A stretch of DNA of 64,000 nucleotides from Endocalyx cinctus (lineage: Eukaryota; Ascomycota; Sordariomycetes; Amphisphaeriales; Apiosporaceae). This document shows positions 1 to 10,522 of the stretch, one piece after another. The position numbers and the translations under genes are program-made. Below the pieces are notes generated by a model. It ran no database searches, had not been told where the DNA came from, and saw nothing but the letters and a program-made list of their open reading frames with translations. The stretch's first letter is position 1, and the number at the start of each line of letters is the position of its first letter. The stretch is from assembly GCA_001600455.1 (NCBI GenBank), contig BCKC01000004.1, forward strand, positions 1,860,001-1,924,000. Reading direction: 5' to 3'.

Positions 1-1416
1 GGTGTTAAACGTCACGCTATGCTTCCTTTGGCCGAGGATAGGACGGCCTTACGTAGTTATGAGGGCCCAGCTATGGTCATGAGTCAAAGAGTTGCGTGCA
101 TGCCGCCCGTTATCGAGGGTCAGCTGGCGAACATCTTTACTCAGTTTGCAGCTTACCGTTCTGGACGTATGACAGGTCGGATCTTGATTAATGAGACGCT
201 AAATAAAGTCGGATTATTAGACCAGGCTACGTGCGAATCAGGACAATGTCTATCCGATATTGATTTCGGTTGCAATATTCCCAGTAGTATCGTCGATTCA
301 GAGCCTCTCACGTCAAGTTTCTGCACCCTTGGGGCCGTAGTCGGAAGTGAAGGAGAGTCGCTAAGATGGCAACTGGATACGGATCCCTGGTCTCCGGTAG
401 TCCCCTTAGTCCTCGTCTTTACTACTAATTTTGACGAGGATGCGTGGAGACCACTTGCCAACACTTCTGTGGAACTACCTGATCCGAACACCAAGGACGA
501 GTGGCAATCCTTCGACTTCGGCGCGGATCGTATCATAAACGTCTCTCTCTGCTTCAATGCAGCGAACGTCATGCTATCTAACGTCTCGATGGCTACTACC
601 GCCACGAACCTCACCGAGCCGAAAGTTGGTCATAATTTCAACTCCTCCGACACGGAAGATCTACGAAGACTTTTGGGGGCGGAGCCTACCGTGCAAGGGT
701 TAAACCAGAGAGGGATATTCGCGGTAAATAAGTTCGAGGATTGGGAAGACCATGTTTACGGCAGTAGCCAACTACCCCTGGATCAGCTGGGTAGTTTCGC
801 CATCGAAGCCGCCTTGACGCCAGGCGAAGCGAACGAAACATTCAACGGCTGCGATCAATGCGAGCTTTATTCATCCGGCACGGCGAGGGAATATTCGAGG
901 CTATTTTTGGACGTCATAGCGAGCACGCGAAGGCCGTCTCTCGCCGTCCAGAGTATTTACGCCTTGTTAGCATTAAGCGCCCACGAGCAATTGCTCGATT
1001 TCATCACGATTCCCGCGTCGGCCGAAATCGTCCAGACCGCCTCCGCGACCGTCCCCGCGAAACACTCGGGCCTAATCGCCGTGGTGGTTCTCACGTTCGT
1101 CAACGTCGGGCTCGTATTCACGTTGACGGGTATGTACCTGCGTCACTCTCGGTACACGATGATAGGCAACTTCTGGCACGCCGTCTCGCAGACGGTCTCG
1201 GACTCGACTACCGTAGACGTCTTGGCCCGCGGTAATAGGATGTGCGATTCGGATATCGCCCGTTTTCTGAGGGAAGGAGGTGATGGGAATAACGACTACC
1301 TAGTTTGCCTTGCGCGCGTACCGGATGCGAACGGGCAAGTCAAGATCGTCAAGGCGGGTGATTCTGAGGTGAATAAATGTGAGCTCGTAGCCCGGAAAAA
1401 AAGGCCTGAGTCTTAG
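1..1416 (+). CDS. C-terminal part of large fungal membrane protein (partial)
   Basis: The frame is open to the left edge of the window, so the true start lies outside; the first internal ATG is at 19. The product is an extracytoplasmic-looking region with many Asn-glycosylation sites (NVS, NLT, NET) and scattered Cys. A strong transmembrane segment follows at about residue 348-371 counted from the ATG at 19 (SGLIAVVVLTF...). The cytoplasmic tail of about 95 residues contains the WHAVSQTVSDST block. This build, a long variable ectodomain with a C-terminal TM and a short conserved tail, is typical of the large uncharacterised multi-TM proteins of filamentous ascomycetes often annotated DUF3176; that assignment is from memory. 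No catalytic motif is visible. It ends in TAG at 1414-1416. Function unknown. Confidence 0.7.
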   Translation, partial: GVKRHAMLPLAEDRTALRSYEGPAMVMSQRVACMPPVIEGQLANIFTQFAAYRSGRMTGRILINETLNKVGLLDQATCESGQCLSDIDFGCNIPSSIVDSEPLTSSFCTLGAVVGSEGESLRWQLDTDPWSPVVPLVLVFTTNFDEDAWRPLANTSVELPDPNTKDEWQSFDFGADRIINVSLCFNAANVMLSNVSMATTATNLTEPKVGHNFNSSDTEDLRRLLGAEPTVQGLNQRGIFAVNKFEDWEDHVYGSSQLPLDQLGSFAIEAALTPGEANETFNGCDQCELYSSGTAREYSRLFLDVIASTRRPSLAVQSIYALLALSAHEQLLDFITIPASAEIVQTASATVPAKHSGLIAVVVLTFVNVGLVFTLTGMYLRHSRYTMIGNFWHAVSQTVSDSTTVDVLARGNRMCDSDIARFLREGGDGNNDYLVCLARVPDANGQVKIVKAGDSEVNKCELVARKKRPES

Positions 1417-1875
1417 AAAACTCAGCTTGAGTTCATTCATTTAATTATAAAATTGCTCATGATCATCAACAATATCCAAGCTTTAAGAAAAGGGGTAGGT
1501 CAAGCCTCAATTGTGGCTGTGCGTCTATTTCTGAACAGAGCAAAAGAAAAAGTGGGTTTTACGTGGTCAAAAACAGTTCCTGCAGCGCCTTGATCTGTCC
1601 CACTTATAATCAGTCTGCCAGGTCTGCCTAGAAGTATTTTTACTATGCGTTATCTAGTGAAAACTACCTCTGCGAATCTAAACCGTGTTAGGTTTAAAAT
1701 GCATGAGCAAGTAGGGGCACCAATACTTGGTGCTTACTTAAGTACACAGACCTGACAGACTGACAGACTGACAGAGTACCTAGGCAGCCAGGTAATTACT
1801 CCGTACTCAATTAATGCTCAAGCATAACAAAACAAAACTGAACAAAGTAAAATAATATAATAGAAAGGAATAGCA
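1417..1875. other. Intergenic spacer with 8-bp tandem repeat
   Basis: AT-rich spacer between two plus-strand genes. It holds three perfect copies of CTGACAGA at 1752-1775 and one TACTCCGTAC word at 1797-1806. I see no ORF or RNA gene. Confidence 0.6.
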
Positions 1876-3384
1876 ATGGAGTTCATGCCTAACGAGGTAT
1901 TAGCCCACATATTCTCATTTCTAGAGTTTACTTTACCTCTTGAGGGATGGTGGAAAGGGGCTTCTCCTGACGATTATGACAACACTCGGCTTCATACTCT
2001 CACTTCCTTATGCCTCGTATCTAAACGCTTTCATATGATCGCTCGCCCCTTCTTATATAAGAATGTTGCATTAGAGGGTTTGAGTCCAAGTGGTTTAAAT
2101 CTTCCCTTACGGACTCTCTCTCTAGATCCTACCTTAGGTCATGTTGTGCACGCTTTCGCCCTTAGCAGATACGATTGCACCGAATCTCAGGATGACGAAG
2201 ATGGAGGACCACATTCTAATCAATCGGCCAAGACGTTTCGAAACATACATAAGTCGTGGCAATCTATACTACATCCTTCCTGGTCAATTAGGGAAAGCAA
2301 AATACATGATCTATTGTTGGTGCTCTTGCCTAAACTGCAATTGATCGAGGGCAATTTAGAGATGTACGGCGGTTTCCTTCCCTGGATACTCGGTGCGCGA
2401 GAGGAGACTTTGGAAACTTTTCTGCGCCTTCTGGCTTCCTCTGGTGAAGGAGCCGGATCATCGTCTATACCGAACGACGTCAGCCGGTTTAGGAACTATT
2501 GGTTGCCAGACCTTAGAGAAATTCGTCTACGATACCCCACCGACAGTACCGACAGCGTGGCGGACGTGGAAGAGCTATTCCTGCATCCGACCCTGGAAAC
2601 CATACGGCTGTACGGGTTTGATTACCTGCCCGAGCAGATACAGAAAATGAGGTGGCGCCACGTACCGAGCAACGTGAAATTGCTAGACCTCAGGGACTGC
2701 CACGTCGTCGGCGCGAGCCTCGTCGACGTATTCTCGCGGTGCCCGCGCCTGCGGGGCCTATCGGTCGAGCTCGCGGGCGAGCGCTCGGTTTCGGACTTAT
2801 TTACGCAGGAGGACTTCTGGGACGTCAACATAGGCGAGTTCGGCGACGTCCTCCGCGCCGGCGGCAGGAAGCTCACTTCCCTGGACCTCCGGTTCGACCA
2901 GTACAAGGACTACGAGATGATCCCGGAAGGGGAGATCGGTTCGCTCCGGGCGCTCAAGTCCCTGCGGGACCTCCGGATCGTGCACGAGGACCTCGTGGGC
3001 GAGGAGGTCGACGACCTCGGAAGGAGGAGAAGCCTGGTCGAGCTCCTGCCGGACTCGCTCGAGACTTTGTACCTCCACTACGGACAAGGGAAGGAGTTTT
3101 CCGGGACCGGCTACGAGGACCTTTATCGCGAGCTGCGCGATATCATCGCGAACGGGACGCTTCCGAACCTTTCCGAGATTAAAGTCGAGAGATCTTACAT
3201 GGCGCAGAATACGTACGGGAAGGTCGTCGGCGAGGATGTCGAGGGGTGGGGTACGGAGGTGATCGGGGATTACCTCCACGACTCGTACGCGGGCTCCGGG
3301 CTCATGCGCACGATTGATATCATTTCGAAAACCGACATTCTCAATTCAAAGCAGGCGGTAGGACATCGTCCCTTGGCTTTGTGA
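1876..3384 (+). CDS. F-box protein with LRR-like C-terminal part
   Basis: Single-exon 502-aa protein. Residues 1-65 form an F-box: MPNEVLAHIFSFLE, then CLVSKRFHMIARPFLYKNVAL, matching the fungal pattern of LP-E-L/I-IF-L followed by the LV-K-RF-A-P-LY motif. The remainder has irregular leucine-rich stretches (REIRLRYP, LETIRLYGFDYL, VKLLDLRDCHVV, LTSLDLRFD, LRALKSLRDLRIV, DSLETLYLHYG), consistent with degenerate LRRs used for substrate recognition. F-box proteins are adaptor subunits of SCF ubiquitin ligases that bind Skp1 through the F-box; the substrate cannot be told here. The C-terminal half is clearly more GC-rich than the F-box half. Several overlapping frames in that half are shadows of this gene. 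The start is the first ATG, directly before the F-box. Confidence 0.85.
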   Translation: MEFMPNEVLAHIFSFLEFTLPLEGWWKGASPDDYDNTRLHTLTSLCLVSKRFHMIARPFLYKNVALEGLSPSGLNLPLRTLSLDPTLGHVVHAFALSRYDCTESQDDEDGGPHSNQSAKTFRNIHKSWQSILHPSWSIRESKIHDLLLVLLPKLQLIEGNLEMYGGFLPWILGAREETLETFLRLLASSGEGAGSSSIPNDVSRFRNYWLPDLREIRLRYPTDSTDSVADVEELFLHPTLETIRLYGFDYLPEQIQKMRWRHVPSNVKLLDLRDCHVVGASLVDVFSRCPRLRGLSVELAGERSVSDLFTQEDFWDVNIGEFGDVLRAGGRKLTSLDLRFDQYKDYEMIPEGEIGSLRALKSLRDLRIVHEDLVGEEVDDLGRRRSLVELLPDSLETLYLHYGQGKEFSGTGYEDLYRELRDIIANGTLPNLSEIKVERSYMAQNTYGKVVGEDVEGWGTEVIGDYLHDSYAGSGLMRTIDIISKTDILNSKQAVGHRPLAL

Positions 3385-5110
3385 TTTAGTTGATTCGTTA
3401 AAGCGAAGAGGGATAAATATGGTATAATTAGATATTTCCTTTGTACAATATTTAGATAAACTGTTTGACCTTGGTAGATTTCAATAATATATTACACATA
3501 AGTAAAATAACGAATATAAGTTGACTGACACTTTTGTACTACCCGCAACTTGCATGATATAATAATTTAGAATCTCACCTTTTCTATGCCCATCTTATGT
3601 GGCGGCTGATTCATACGAGATACGGTGTCACTAATTTCACCGTCATCTTGTTATACCAAAAGAAGTGGTATTTTTCCCCTTTGTCTTTGTATTAATATGA
3701 TATAAGCCCTGATTTTGTATCTGCTACGATATCAGGACAAAGTGGCTGCTACGAATGGAGTTGTCCCGACTATAAAACGAGGTAGTAATTTTTCTGTTGA
3801 TTATTACTTATCGTATTAATCCCTAATACAATCGAAGCACTTGCTCAGGAGCCAAAGGCACGACAGTCCTTGAGAATCATACTGTAAGTAATTACTGTGC
3901 AATTTATTCATTGTTTAATATATCTGAATTCGATCTCTATATTGGATATTTAGTAAGTATTTTACCCAGTTCAGATGGAGAATCCTCGTGTAATCATCAT
4001 CAACATCATCGTTACTTTCTTCCCCTACCTCCCTTCTCTTGAAATTAAATCCTCTCCCAAGAAGGACATGAAATTTCTTCTCTTCATGTGCTTTGAATTG
4101 GCTCCTTGGCTTGAACATCACCAAGAACTCACTTTCCGAGTAATAGTCCTACATCCTTTTTCGTCGTATAGAAAACCCCGTCAAAGGGATCTGGGAGTCT
4201 TTCCTATTGGATGAAACAAGTACCCATTGATAAAAACTTTTTTTTATTCTCAGCAGCTGGATGACAAAATTGTCTGGTGAGGTGAGTTTTTATACCGATC
4301 CTTCGAAGTTGTGATACGATCTGACAGTTATGATGAGGAGGAACCACGAGGTCGTACTTTTGTTCCTGTTGGCTGGCTGTTCTTCGATTAGGTCTTATAT
4401 TATATCTACGGGTGGTAAGACAGCTTAAGGTGAAGGATACGTTAGCATCTCGGTGTAATGCGTAAATGCGTGGGTGTGTAACCGTATACAATACGTGCTC
4501 GAAAACCTGACGATCATGTGTGTGATGGAAAGCTGACGCCAAGTCCCCTAAACCAAGGTCAAGCCAGGCGGCTTAGAAGAACTCCCCAAGTCCTTCGAGA
4601 GTCCTCTGTCCCGGTAACACAAGTATATCAGGTACCTAGGTTAGGTAGTTTTTTTCTTGCGGTGAAATTGGCGATAAGCTTATCTCAGCTAGGATTCGGC
4701 CGCAGAGTCACGATAGAAATACGGGCTTGTTAGCCTGCTACATAGTCTAGTTCAACCGTTATTGAATGATTTGCCCTTACCATGGAGCTGGGATTTCGTA
4801 GGGCTGAGGTAAAGGATAGCCTAGGCAGTTAGGTAGCTCACCTTGGACGCGGACGCACGAATTTCTTTACTGACATCATGAGGATTTCATTTTTATTATT
4901 ATTAAAATTAGACCACTATACTGGGCGTCGTCAAGACGTATAAATACGCGAAGAAGCTCTCCCCAAAACATATTCTCGTTTTAATTAATTCTCATCATCC
5001 TCCTCAGCAAAAAGCAACAAAGAAATCCTCCCTCAGAGTGAAACTCAAAAGAAGAAAAACTTAGCTTTCAATCTAAATTAGTACAAAACCAATTCTCAAA
5101 AAAAAAAAAA
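3385..5110. other. Intergenic region upstream of secreted-protein gene
   Basis: AT-rich 1.7 kb. Open frames near 3975-4214, 4204-4542 and 4518-4733 overlap on both strands, lack family signatures and look like chance. The last 170 bases are the promoter and CA-rich leader of the gene starting at 5111. Confidence 0.5.
4939..4946 (+). promoter_or_regulatory. TATA box (TATAAATA)
   Basis: A canonical TATAAATA lies 165 bp before the ATG of the secreted Cys-rich protein gene. It is followed by a pyrimidine/CA-rich leader that ends in an A-run directly before the start codon. Clear TATA boxes are a minority in fungal promoters and often mark strongly regulated genes. Confidence 0.5.
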
Positions 5111-5550
5111 ATGCAAGCCTTCACCCAACTCGCCCTCCTCCTCGCCGCGGCGTCCGCCGCGCTCGCCAACCCGCTCCAGGTCCCCCGCCAGACCGGTACC
5201 GAGTACAAGCCGTGCGGCGGCCAGGTCGAGAACCCGGGCTACTGCGACAAGCTGCACGTCTGCATCGACGACCCCCGGGGCGTCTCCATCCCGGAGGCCC
5301 CCGGCATCTGCGTGCCTTTCAACTACCAGCACTGCGCCGGCCCCGAAGGCTTAACGTGCGAAGGTGGGGAAACTGTGATGAACTGCTTCGACGTGAGTTT
5401 CCCCCTTTTTTTTTTTTTTTTTTTTTTTTTGCCTTTTACTAAGAAAGACAATTTTTTTTAATTTAGTGGCCTAACGATGAGTGCTTCCCCGGTGCGGGAG
5501 ACGAGGGCTGCGACGGTATCTGCTTGTTACCCCTGCCTTTGGCTGCGTAA
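5111..5550 (+). CDS. Small secreted cysteine-rich protein (121 aa)
   Basis: Two exons: 5111-5392 and 5467-5550. The 74-nt intron has donor GTGAGT and acceptor TTTAG in phase 0, and carries a long T homopolymer. Residues 1-19 are a classic signal peptide (MQAFTQLALLLAAASAALA) followed by NPLQVPRQ, a plausible propeptide/Kex2-like region. The mature part holds ten cysteines (CGG, YCD, VCI, ICV, HCA, TCE, NCF, ECF, GCD, ICL), an even number suggesting five disulfides. Without splicing the frame runs into poly-Phe; with splicing it ends LPLPLAA and TAA. No known fold is recognised. Size, Cys density and signal peptide fit a secreted effector-like or surface protein. A TATA box lies 165 bp upstream. 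Confidence 0.8.
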
Positions 5551-6714
5551 ATTATGCATAGAAGAGAGAGAGATAAAGAGGGAGGGATATCGGATAGTCA
5601 GTATCATGTCGATATCTTCTAGGAGTTGGTTTAGTTGACAAGCAATGGACATTTGACGTCAGGGGAAAGGGGGGGGGGAGAAAATGATAAGCTGGATTTT
5701 ATCGTTAAACAAAATAACCCTTCAAACCTAGTTTCTTTTGTTACTACGAGATTGTGCTTCCTTTAGAGTGCATATTCAACACAATTCAAAACAAGTTGCT
5801 GTCTAACCTGGTATGCGTGAAAGACTTTGTTACGGCCTCTATGCGGCCTTTTAGAGCAACGCTTAACGTCGATGTTTCAAAGGAGGTCATACTTGACGGA
5901 AAGTCTAAACTAATGGGTGTGAATTTGCACGTGAGTTGAGATGTTATTGTGAGACGAGTTTGAGACTTAGACAGTAGTAGTATTGAACGAGCTCCACTGC
6001 GAAAAGGGGTTTATTATTAAGACAAAAATAGATAGCCACGAGGGAATAATATTGGAGTTATTATGCAATAATAGAAAACGTTATAATGTGTGGGTAATTT
6101 CTTGATACGTGTCTCATTTCTCCAGTATATTCTACAGCTCGGACCAGCCACTCGCAATTCGAACCCCTTCTAGTCTAGCGACGAGCACGGCGACCCATGT
6201 ACCCTCTCAATGCATCATGCTTCACGAACGTTGTTGACAACACTTCTTGCTCACAGGGTATCATTGAGCTTCCTTTATTGAAAATCGATAGTCGATAGTC
6301 GAAAGTCGAAAGAGTACCCATTATACTACTGCCTGAAAGGGGGTGGAGCCGCGGTTCGTCCCCTCCCTCGCCGGGGAGATCAAGCCGATATGATGAACAC
6401 GACGGCACTCCAATATAATTAGGTAATCTGCTGTCGCGATTTGAGGCTGCATCTTCGGCGAGGGTCCAATAGCATACGAATCTGTCGACCGAGCTCGTCG
6501 ACCGTTCGGTGGCCCTTCTCGGCTAGCTCCTATAACCCATTGACTCGTAATTTGCGAGAGAAAGAAAAATAAAAATAAAAATAGGATAAGATGTCCTCGG
6601 CGCCGAGACGCCTTATAAACATTAAATAACTAACGCCCGCTAAATCTTCTTTTGCTTTGACTTAAATTTAAATTGGAAAAACTTTTTTTTCTTTTGTCTT
6701 GTTTAATATTCCTT
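5551..6714. other. Intergenic region (convergent genes)
   Basis: No convincing gene. It contains a short degenerate tandem repeat of TCGATAG/TCGAAAG around 6286-6312 and an A-rich tract near 6565. Confidence 0.5.
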
Positions 6715-7263
6715 TCAAACCGGAAGCTCTGACCGACTGGGATCGCTACCTTGAAGTTCCGATCGTCCAGTCGCGTGGCTGTGAGCATTGGACCGCGCGT
6801 TAGCCGTAGCCATGTACGGCGAGGACTGCGGGGGATTGATCTCGTTGTTCGGAGCCTCCCTGGGGGGCATCTCCGTGTTCGGAACCTCGTACCTGGCGAG
6901 CGGGGACGAGCCCGGGACTTCGGCCGGACCCGCGTACCCGGGCGCGGGGTTGTAATGACCACCGTACATGCCGCCGCTGTTGTACGCGGGCGCGATGTTG
7001 TTATTGTTGGTGGTGGTGGTGGTGGCATCGGCATCGTTTTTGATTTCGTTCTGACCGTTCATCCGAGCTTTTCTCCTCCTCTGGTTCCGTCGGTATATGT
7101 AGAAGGCTAGGACGGCGGTGACGATGGCGGCTAAGACGAGCACGACTATTCCTACGATCCATCCTACGGTGATGGTCGTGGCCGTTTTGTTGAATGTGTT
7201 TTGGGCACTATTGTAGTTATCGTTGAAACTACTAGAAGTATCGCTAGAGGTGAGTGAAGACAT
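6715..7263 (-). CDS. Small single-pass membrane protein (182 aa)
   Basis: Single exon on the minus strand. An in-frame ATG exists at 7323, but the one at 7263 (MSSLTSSDTSSSF) is preferred because it begins the Ser/Thr-rich ectodomain typical of this architecture. Residues 1-32 are Ser/Thr/Asn-rich and probably extracellular. Residues about 33-55 are one transmembrane helix (VGWIVGIVVLVLAAIVTAVLAF), followed at once by a basic stop-transfer stretch (YRRNQRRRKAR). A cytoplasmic tail of about 115 residues, rich in Asn, Pro and Tyr, completes it. There is no N-terminal signal peptide. This layout resembles fungal wall-stress-sensor-like or Mid2-like type I/III proteins, but the resemblance is architectural only. 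A plus-strand frame across the same interval is a shadow. Confidence 0.65.
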   Translation of the reverse strand: MSSLTSSDTSSSFNDNYNSAQNTFNKTATTITVGWIVGIVVLVLAAIVTAVLAFYIYRRNQRRRKARMNGQNEIKNDADATTTTTNNNNIAPAYNSGGMYGGHYNPAPGYAGPAEVPGSSPLARYEVPNTEMPPREAPNNEINPPQSSPYMATANARSNAHSHATGRSELQGSDPSRSELPV

Positions 7264-8858
7264 GGTAGCTTTGTGTTGAAATAAATTACTGATGCTCGTC
7301 GTGTGTTTCTGCGTGTGTAGCAATTACGTTTGGTGAGATTGCTAAGAGTAAGACTGTAGTGTTACCAAAACTTTATGAAAAGGATTCCTACGGGTTGAAA
7401 AGAGAATTCAAGGAGAACCGATTGATAAATGAAAAGAGAAGAAAAGGAGCGAGAGGCGGTGCTTTGCCATGATGATTAAAATCGACGATCTATTTCTACG
7501 TAGAGATATCGCATGCATCTTTTTTTTCCCCTGGTACCAACTGTATATACTGATTCCTTCCAATCACGCTAGATTTCATATAGAAATGATGACATTCAGC
7601 TAGGCTTCGAGGCTGATCCCTTCTTGGCCCTTAAATTCATTGGGGGAGCAGAAATGAAAGGATTTCTAAATTTGATCCAAACTAGTCAATTAGTGCTTAG
7701 ATTCTCTCTTCTTGGCGGCTTGTGGTTTGCGGCACAGCCAGACAGCCAGACAGCTTAAAAACGAAGAGCTGTGAATAGTTAGTGTGCTGTCAGATTGGGT
7801 AGACTAGACTATTATAGTATTCCGTAGTTACGCGGGAGAAGAAAACAAAAAGAAGAAGAAGAAGACTTAAAGAGATACTGTAGGAACATCGTACGAAATA
7901 CTAATATAGCGTAGGCTGCGTGGGACAGAGATTTGACTGGCTAAATATGTAATTTGAGATGGGAACTTATCTCGGCGTTCAGGTCCCTAAATATTAGTGA
8001 CTACTACCACTACCGCTATCACTAATATAGTTAATAGTATTTACAGGCTACAGGCATATAGCCGGCTTAATGTCCATATGGATACCGGCTTTTATACTAC
8101 ATTTCAATCAATTCGGTTTGGCCTTTCGTACCTCGTGATAACTATCCCACAAGATACAGAGAAAAAAAAAAATCAAATTCATGTTGGAACCATATTTTGA
8201 CTTGAGCGAAATCAAAAAGATATACGAGCTTGAGTGCAGAATCGACCAACAAACAACCTACCCCTCTGCCCTCATACTATCGTCATATCCCGAGGGTCCC
8301 ATGTAATTATGTAACATCGCACAATGCGGCACAGCGAGCTGAGCGAGCTCGCTTCCGCTACTAATGACGTCTTACAGGTCTCGGTAAGAGACCGTCTGGT
8401 TACAAGATTTTAACGTAGTAACACAACTGCACGCGGGGTCACGGCGAAGGTGAGTGTTGGTCTTTTTATGTGCCTCAACACGAAATGGATTGACCTACAC
8501 TATCTAACTATACACGAGAAATCAGGTATTACCAGAAGGAAGAAAGTGACAGCCGAATATTCCACTTAGAAGGATCTCTTCAATACTCCCAGATTAATAT
8601 ATAACGGAGTCTCTAGTATTTTGAATGATTTACCTTATCGTATCTTGAAATGTGTAATATTTAGATGAAAGCTTTTAGGCCCGCAGATTCAGCTTACCAT
8701 TGTCTTCCAAGTCGTGGAAATAGATGTTAGACGAGGTATTCAAATTAAAACATGCAATCTCAAGAAGAAGAAAGAAACACGTTGCAGTTGAGTGATCAAT
8801 ATTCTATGTTATATTCTGTTAATTTTACTTATTTTACAGTTTTTTTTTTTTTCGTGCA
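7264..8858. other. Intergenic region
   Basis: About 1.6 kb, AT-rich. It contains the promoter side of the membrane-protein gene and the 3' flank of the receptor gene. A (GAA)n-type purine tract lies near 7840-7865. No gene or RNA recognised. Confidence 0.5.
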
Positions 8859-10522
8859 TCACGACCTATTATTCATCATGATCTCCTCGTCGGACTCCTT
8901 ATTCCGGATAGTCCAAACCGACTTGACCATGATCCCGGACCCCGCGACGTCGGTCGGGGACAAGGCCGAGTCGCCCGTGACGCTGTCCTTGTCCCAAGTG
9001 CTGATGACGGTCTGGACGCTCGGCTCGAGGCCGAGGAACTGGTTCAGCGCCTGCGTCTGGTCATCGGCTACGCCTCCCTCGCCCCCGGACGCCGTGCGGC
9101 CGTGCAGCGACCTTTGGCTACGCATCGAGCGGCTCGTCAGCGGGGCCGACTTCTTCGCTCGCTTAGGCTGCTCCAGCCGTCGGTTCTGGTCCTGGTACGT
9201 ATGTTGATGATCGTGCGTGAGCTTCGTCTGGCTACCGCTCGATTCCCTCCGCAGCGAACGCGACTTGCTCTGACCCGAATCCATCACCTCGTCCTCGTCC
9301 TCGTCCTCGATGGATAAACCGTTGGTTCGTCGCTTCGAGTAGACTTGTAGGGGGTACGTCACCTTCTTCATCGGTCCCCGAAATCGACCGAACCAGTTAG
9401 AGAGCGGACGCAGAGTGATGAGCGCCGATACGATGAGTCCCGTCGATAGCTCGGCTTGGGCTACCGTCGCGATCGGGGCCGAATCCCAGGAGAAGTCTTC
9501 TCCTAGCTGCGCGATGTAGATTACGCGGAGTATCGAGATGATGACCGTTCTATAAGATTTGGGGAGAATACCCTATTGTCAGTCTACTTTTCTTCTTTTA
9601 TCTTTCGGTAATTAAGGGGAGGGGGGAGGGGGGAGGTTTACTCACACAAATCCGATGCAGAAGACCGCGATAATTCCTAGCTTCTGAGCCCTCCTCACGT
9701 TCAACTTCCATACGACCGGGATGGGCAGGATGAGGATAAGGACGTCCGTGGCAATATTTCCCGTAGCATTCAACCAGATGATCAATTCCTTGTTGAGACA
9801 GAAACCCGGCACCTCCTCGTCCCAGTATCGAACAATCGGCGTACACGGGAAGATGTAGAGGAAGATTTGCGCGACAGACCAGCTCGTCACGAAGGCCATA
9901 ACCGATAAGTAGATCCATCGATATCTGTCGTCGTGTTGGATGAGCCGATAATACTGAAAGAACAAGCTTGCTTTGATTATGAGCAGCGTGGAGTTGTAGA
10001 GGATGCTGGTAACGTAGAAGTCCTTTTTTCGGCATGACGAGTCAGTAAACGTTGCCCACGGACCCGATTTCTGAAATTCATAATGCAAGATTAAGAGAAT
10101 AATTTATTTACCTTGCTAAAGGCCTTCATTTGGGTCGTAGTTAAATCCCAGGCATGACTCCCTAGACCGTCATTTGTCTGGTAGCATTGGTAGCTGCCTA
10201 TAGCGACGGTACCAGCCTGATGATAAATATGCAAGTTAGTAAGAATTTCTTCATCTTCCTTTTCGTTTCTTTTCGGGAACCATGTAGCAAGATATAGCTA
10301 GTGCTAGCCGGGGAGGGGACGACTCACGAGACCGACGAGTGCGAAATAATCGTCAAGCCAAACCTGGTTGACGACGAACCATCTCACGTAAATCCTTAGG
10401 GACACCGCGAAAACAGCAAGCGTCATCAATAAGACGGCGACACTAATGATTTGATGGTGACGGTTGCCATGGTCTAACTCGTCGAACGCGCTCTGAGACA
10501 AACCAAAGGAAGAACCATCCAT
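8859..10522 (-). CDS. Pth11-like seven-TM protein (fungal rhodopsin domain)
   Basis: Four exons on the minus strand: 10328-10522, 10112-10216, 9646-10070 and 8859-9549. All three introns (111, 41 and 96 nt) have GT..AG ends and keep frame, giving 471 aa. Seven hydrophobic segments are visible: IISVAVLLMTLAVFAV; the DDYFALVGL segment; KDFYVTSILYNSTLLIIKASL; YLSVMAFVTSWSVAQIFLYI; IATDVLILILPIPVVWKL; LGIIAVFCIGFVTVIISILRV; and AQAELSTGLIVSALITLRPL. The W-DDY motif at the TM1-TM2 boundary and the LPIPVVW-L motif in TM5 mark the fungal rhodopsin-domain/Pth11-like family of the plasma membrane, some of which are G-protein-coupled receptors for surface or host cues. A 170-residue charged, Ser-rich cytoplasmic tail follows. 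The 41-nt intron is at the lower limit for fungi. Confidence 0.88.

Noticed and set aside
4204..4542. 112-aa minus-strand frame
   Set aside because: No signal peptide, TM or family motif; overlapped by other equally plausible frames; AT-rich spacer composition.
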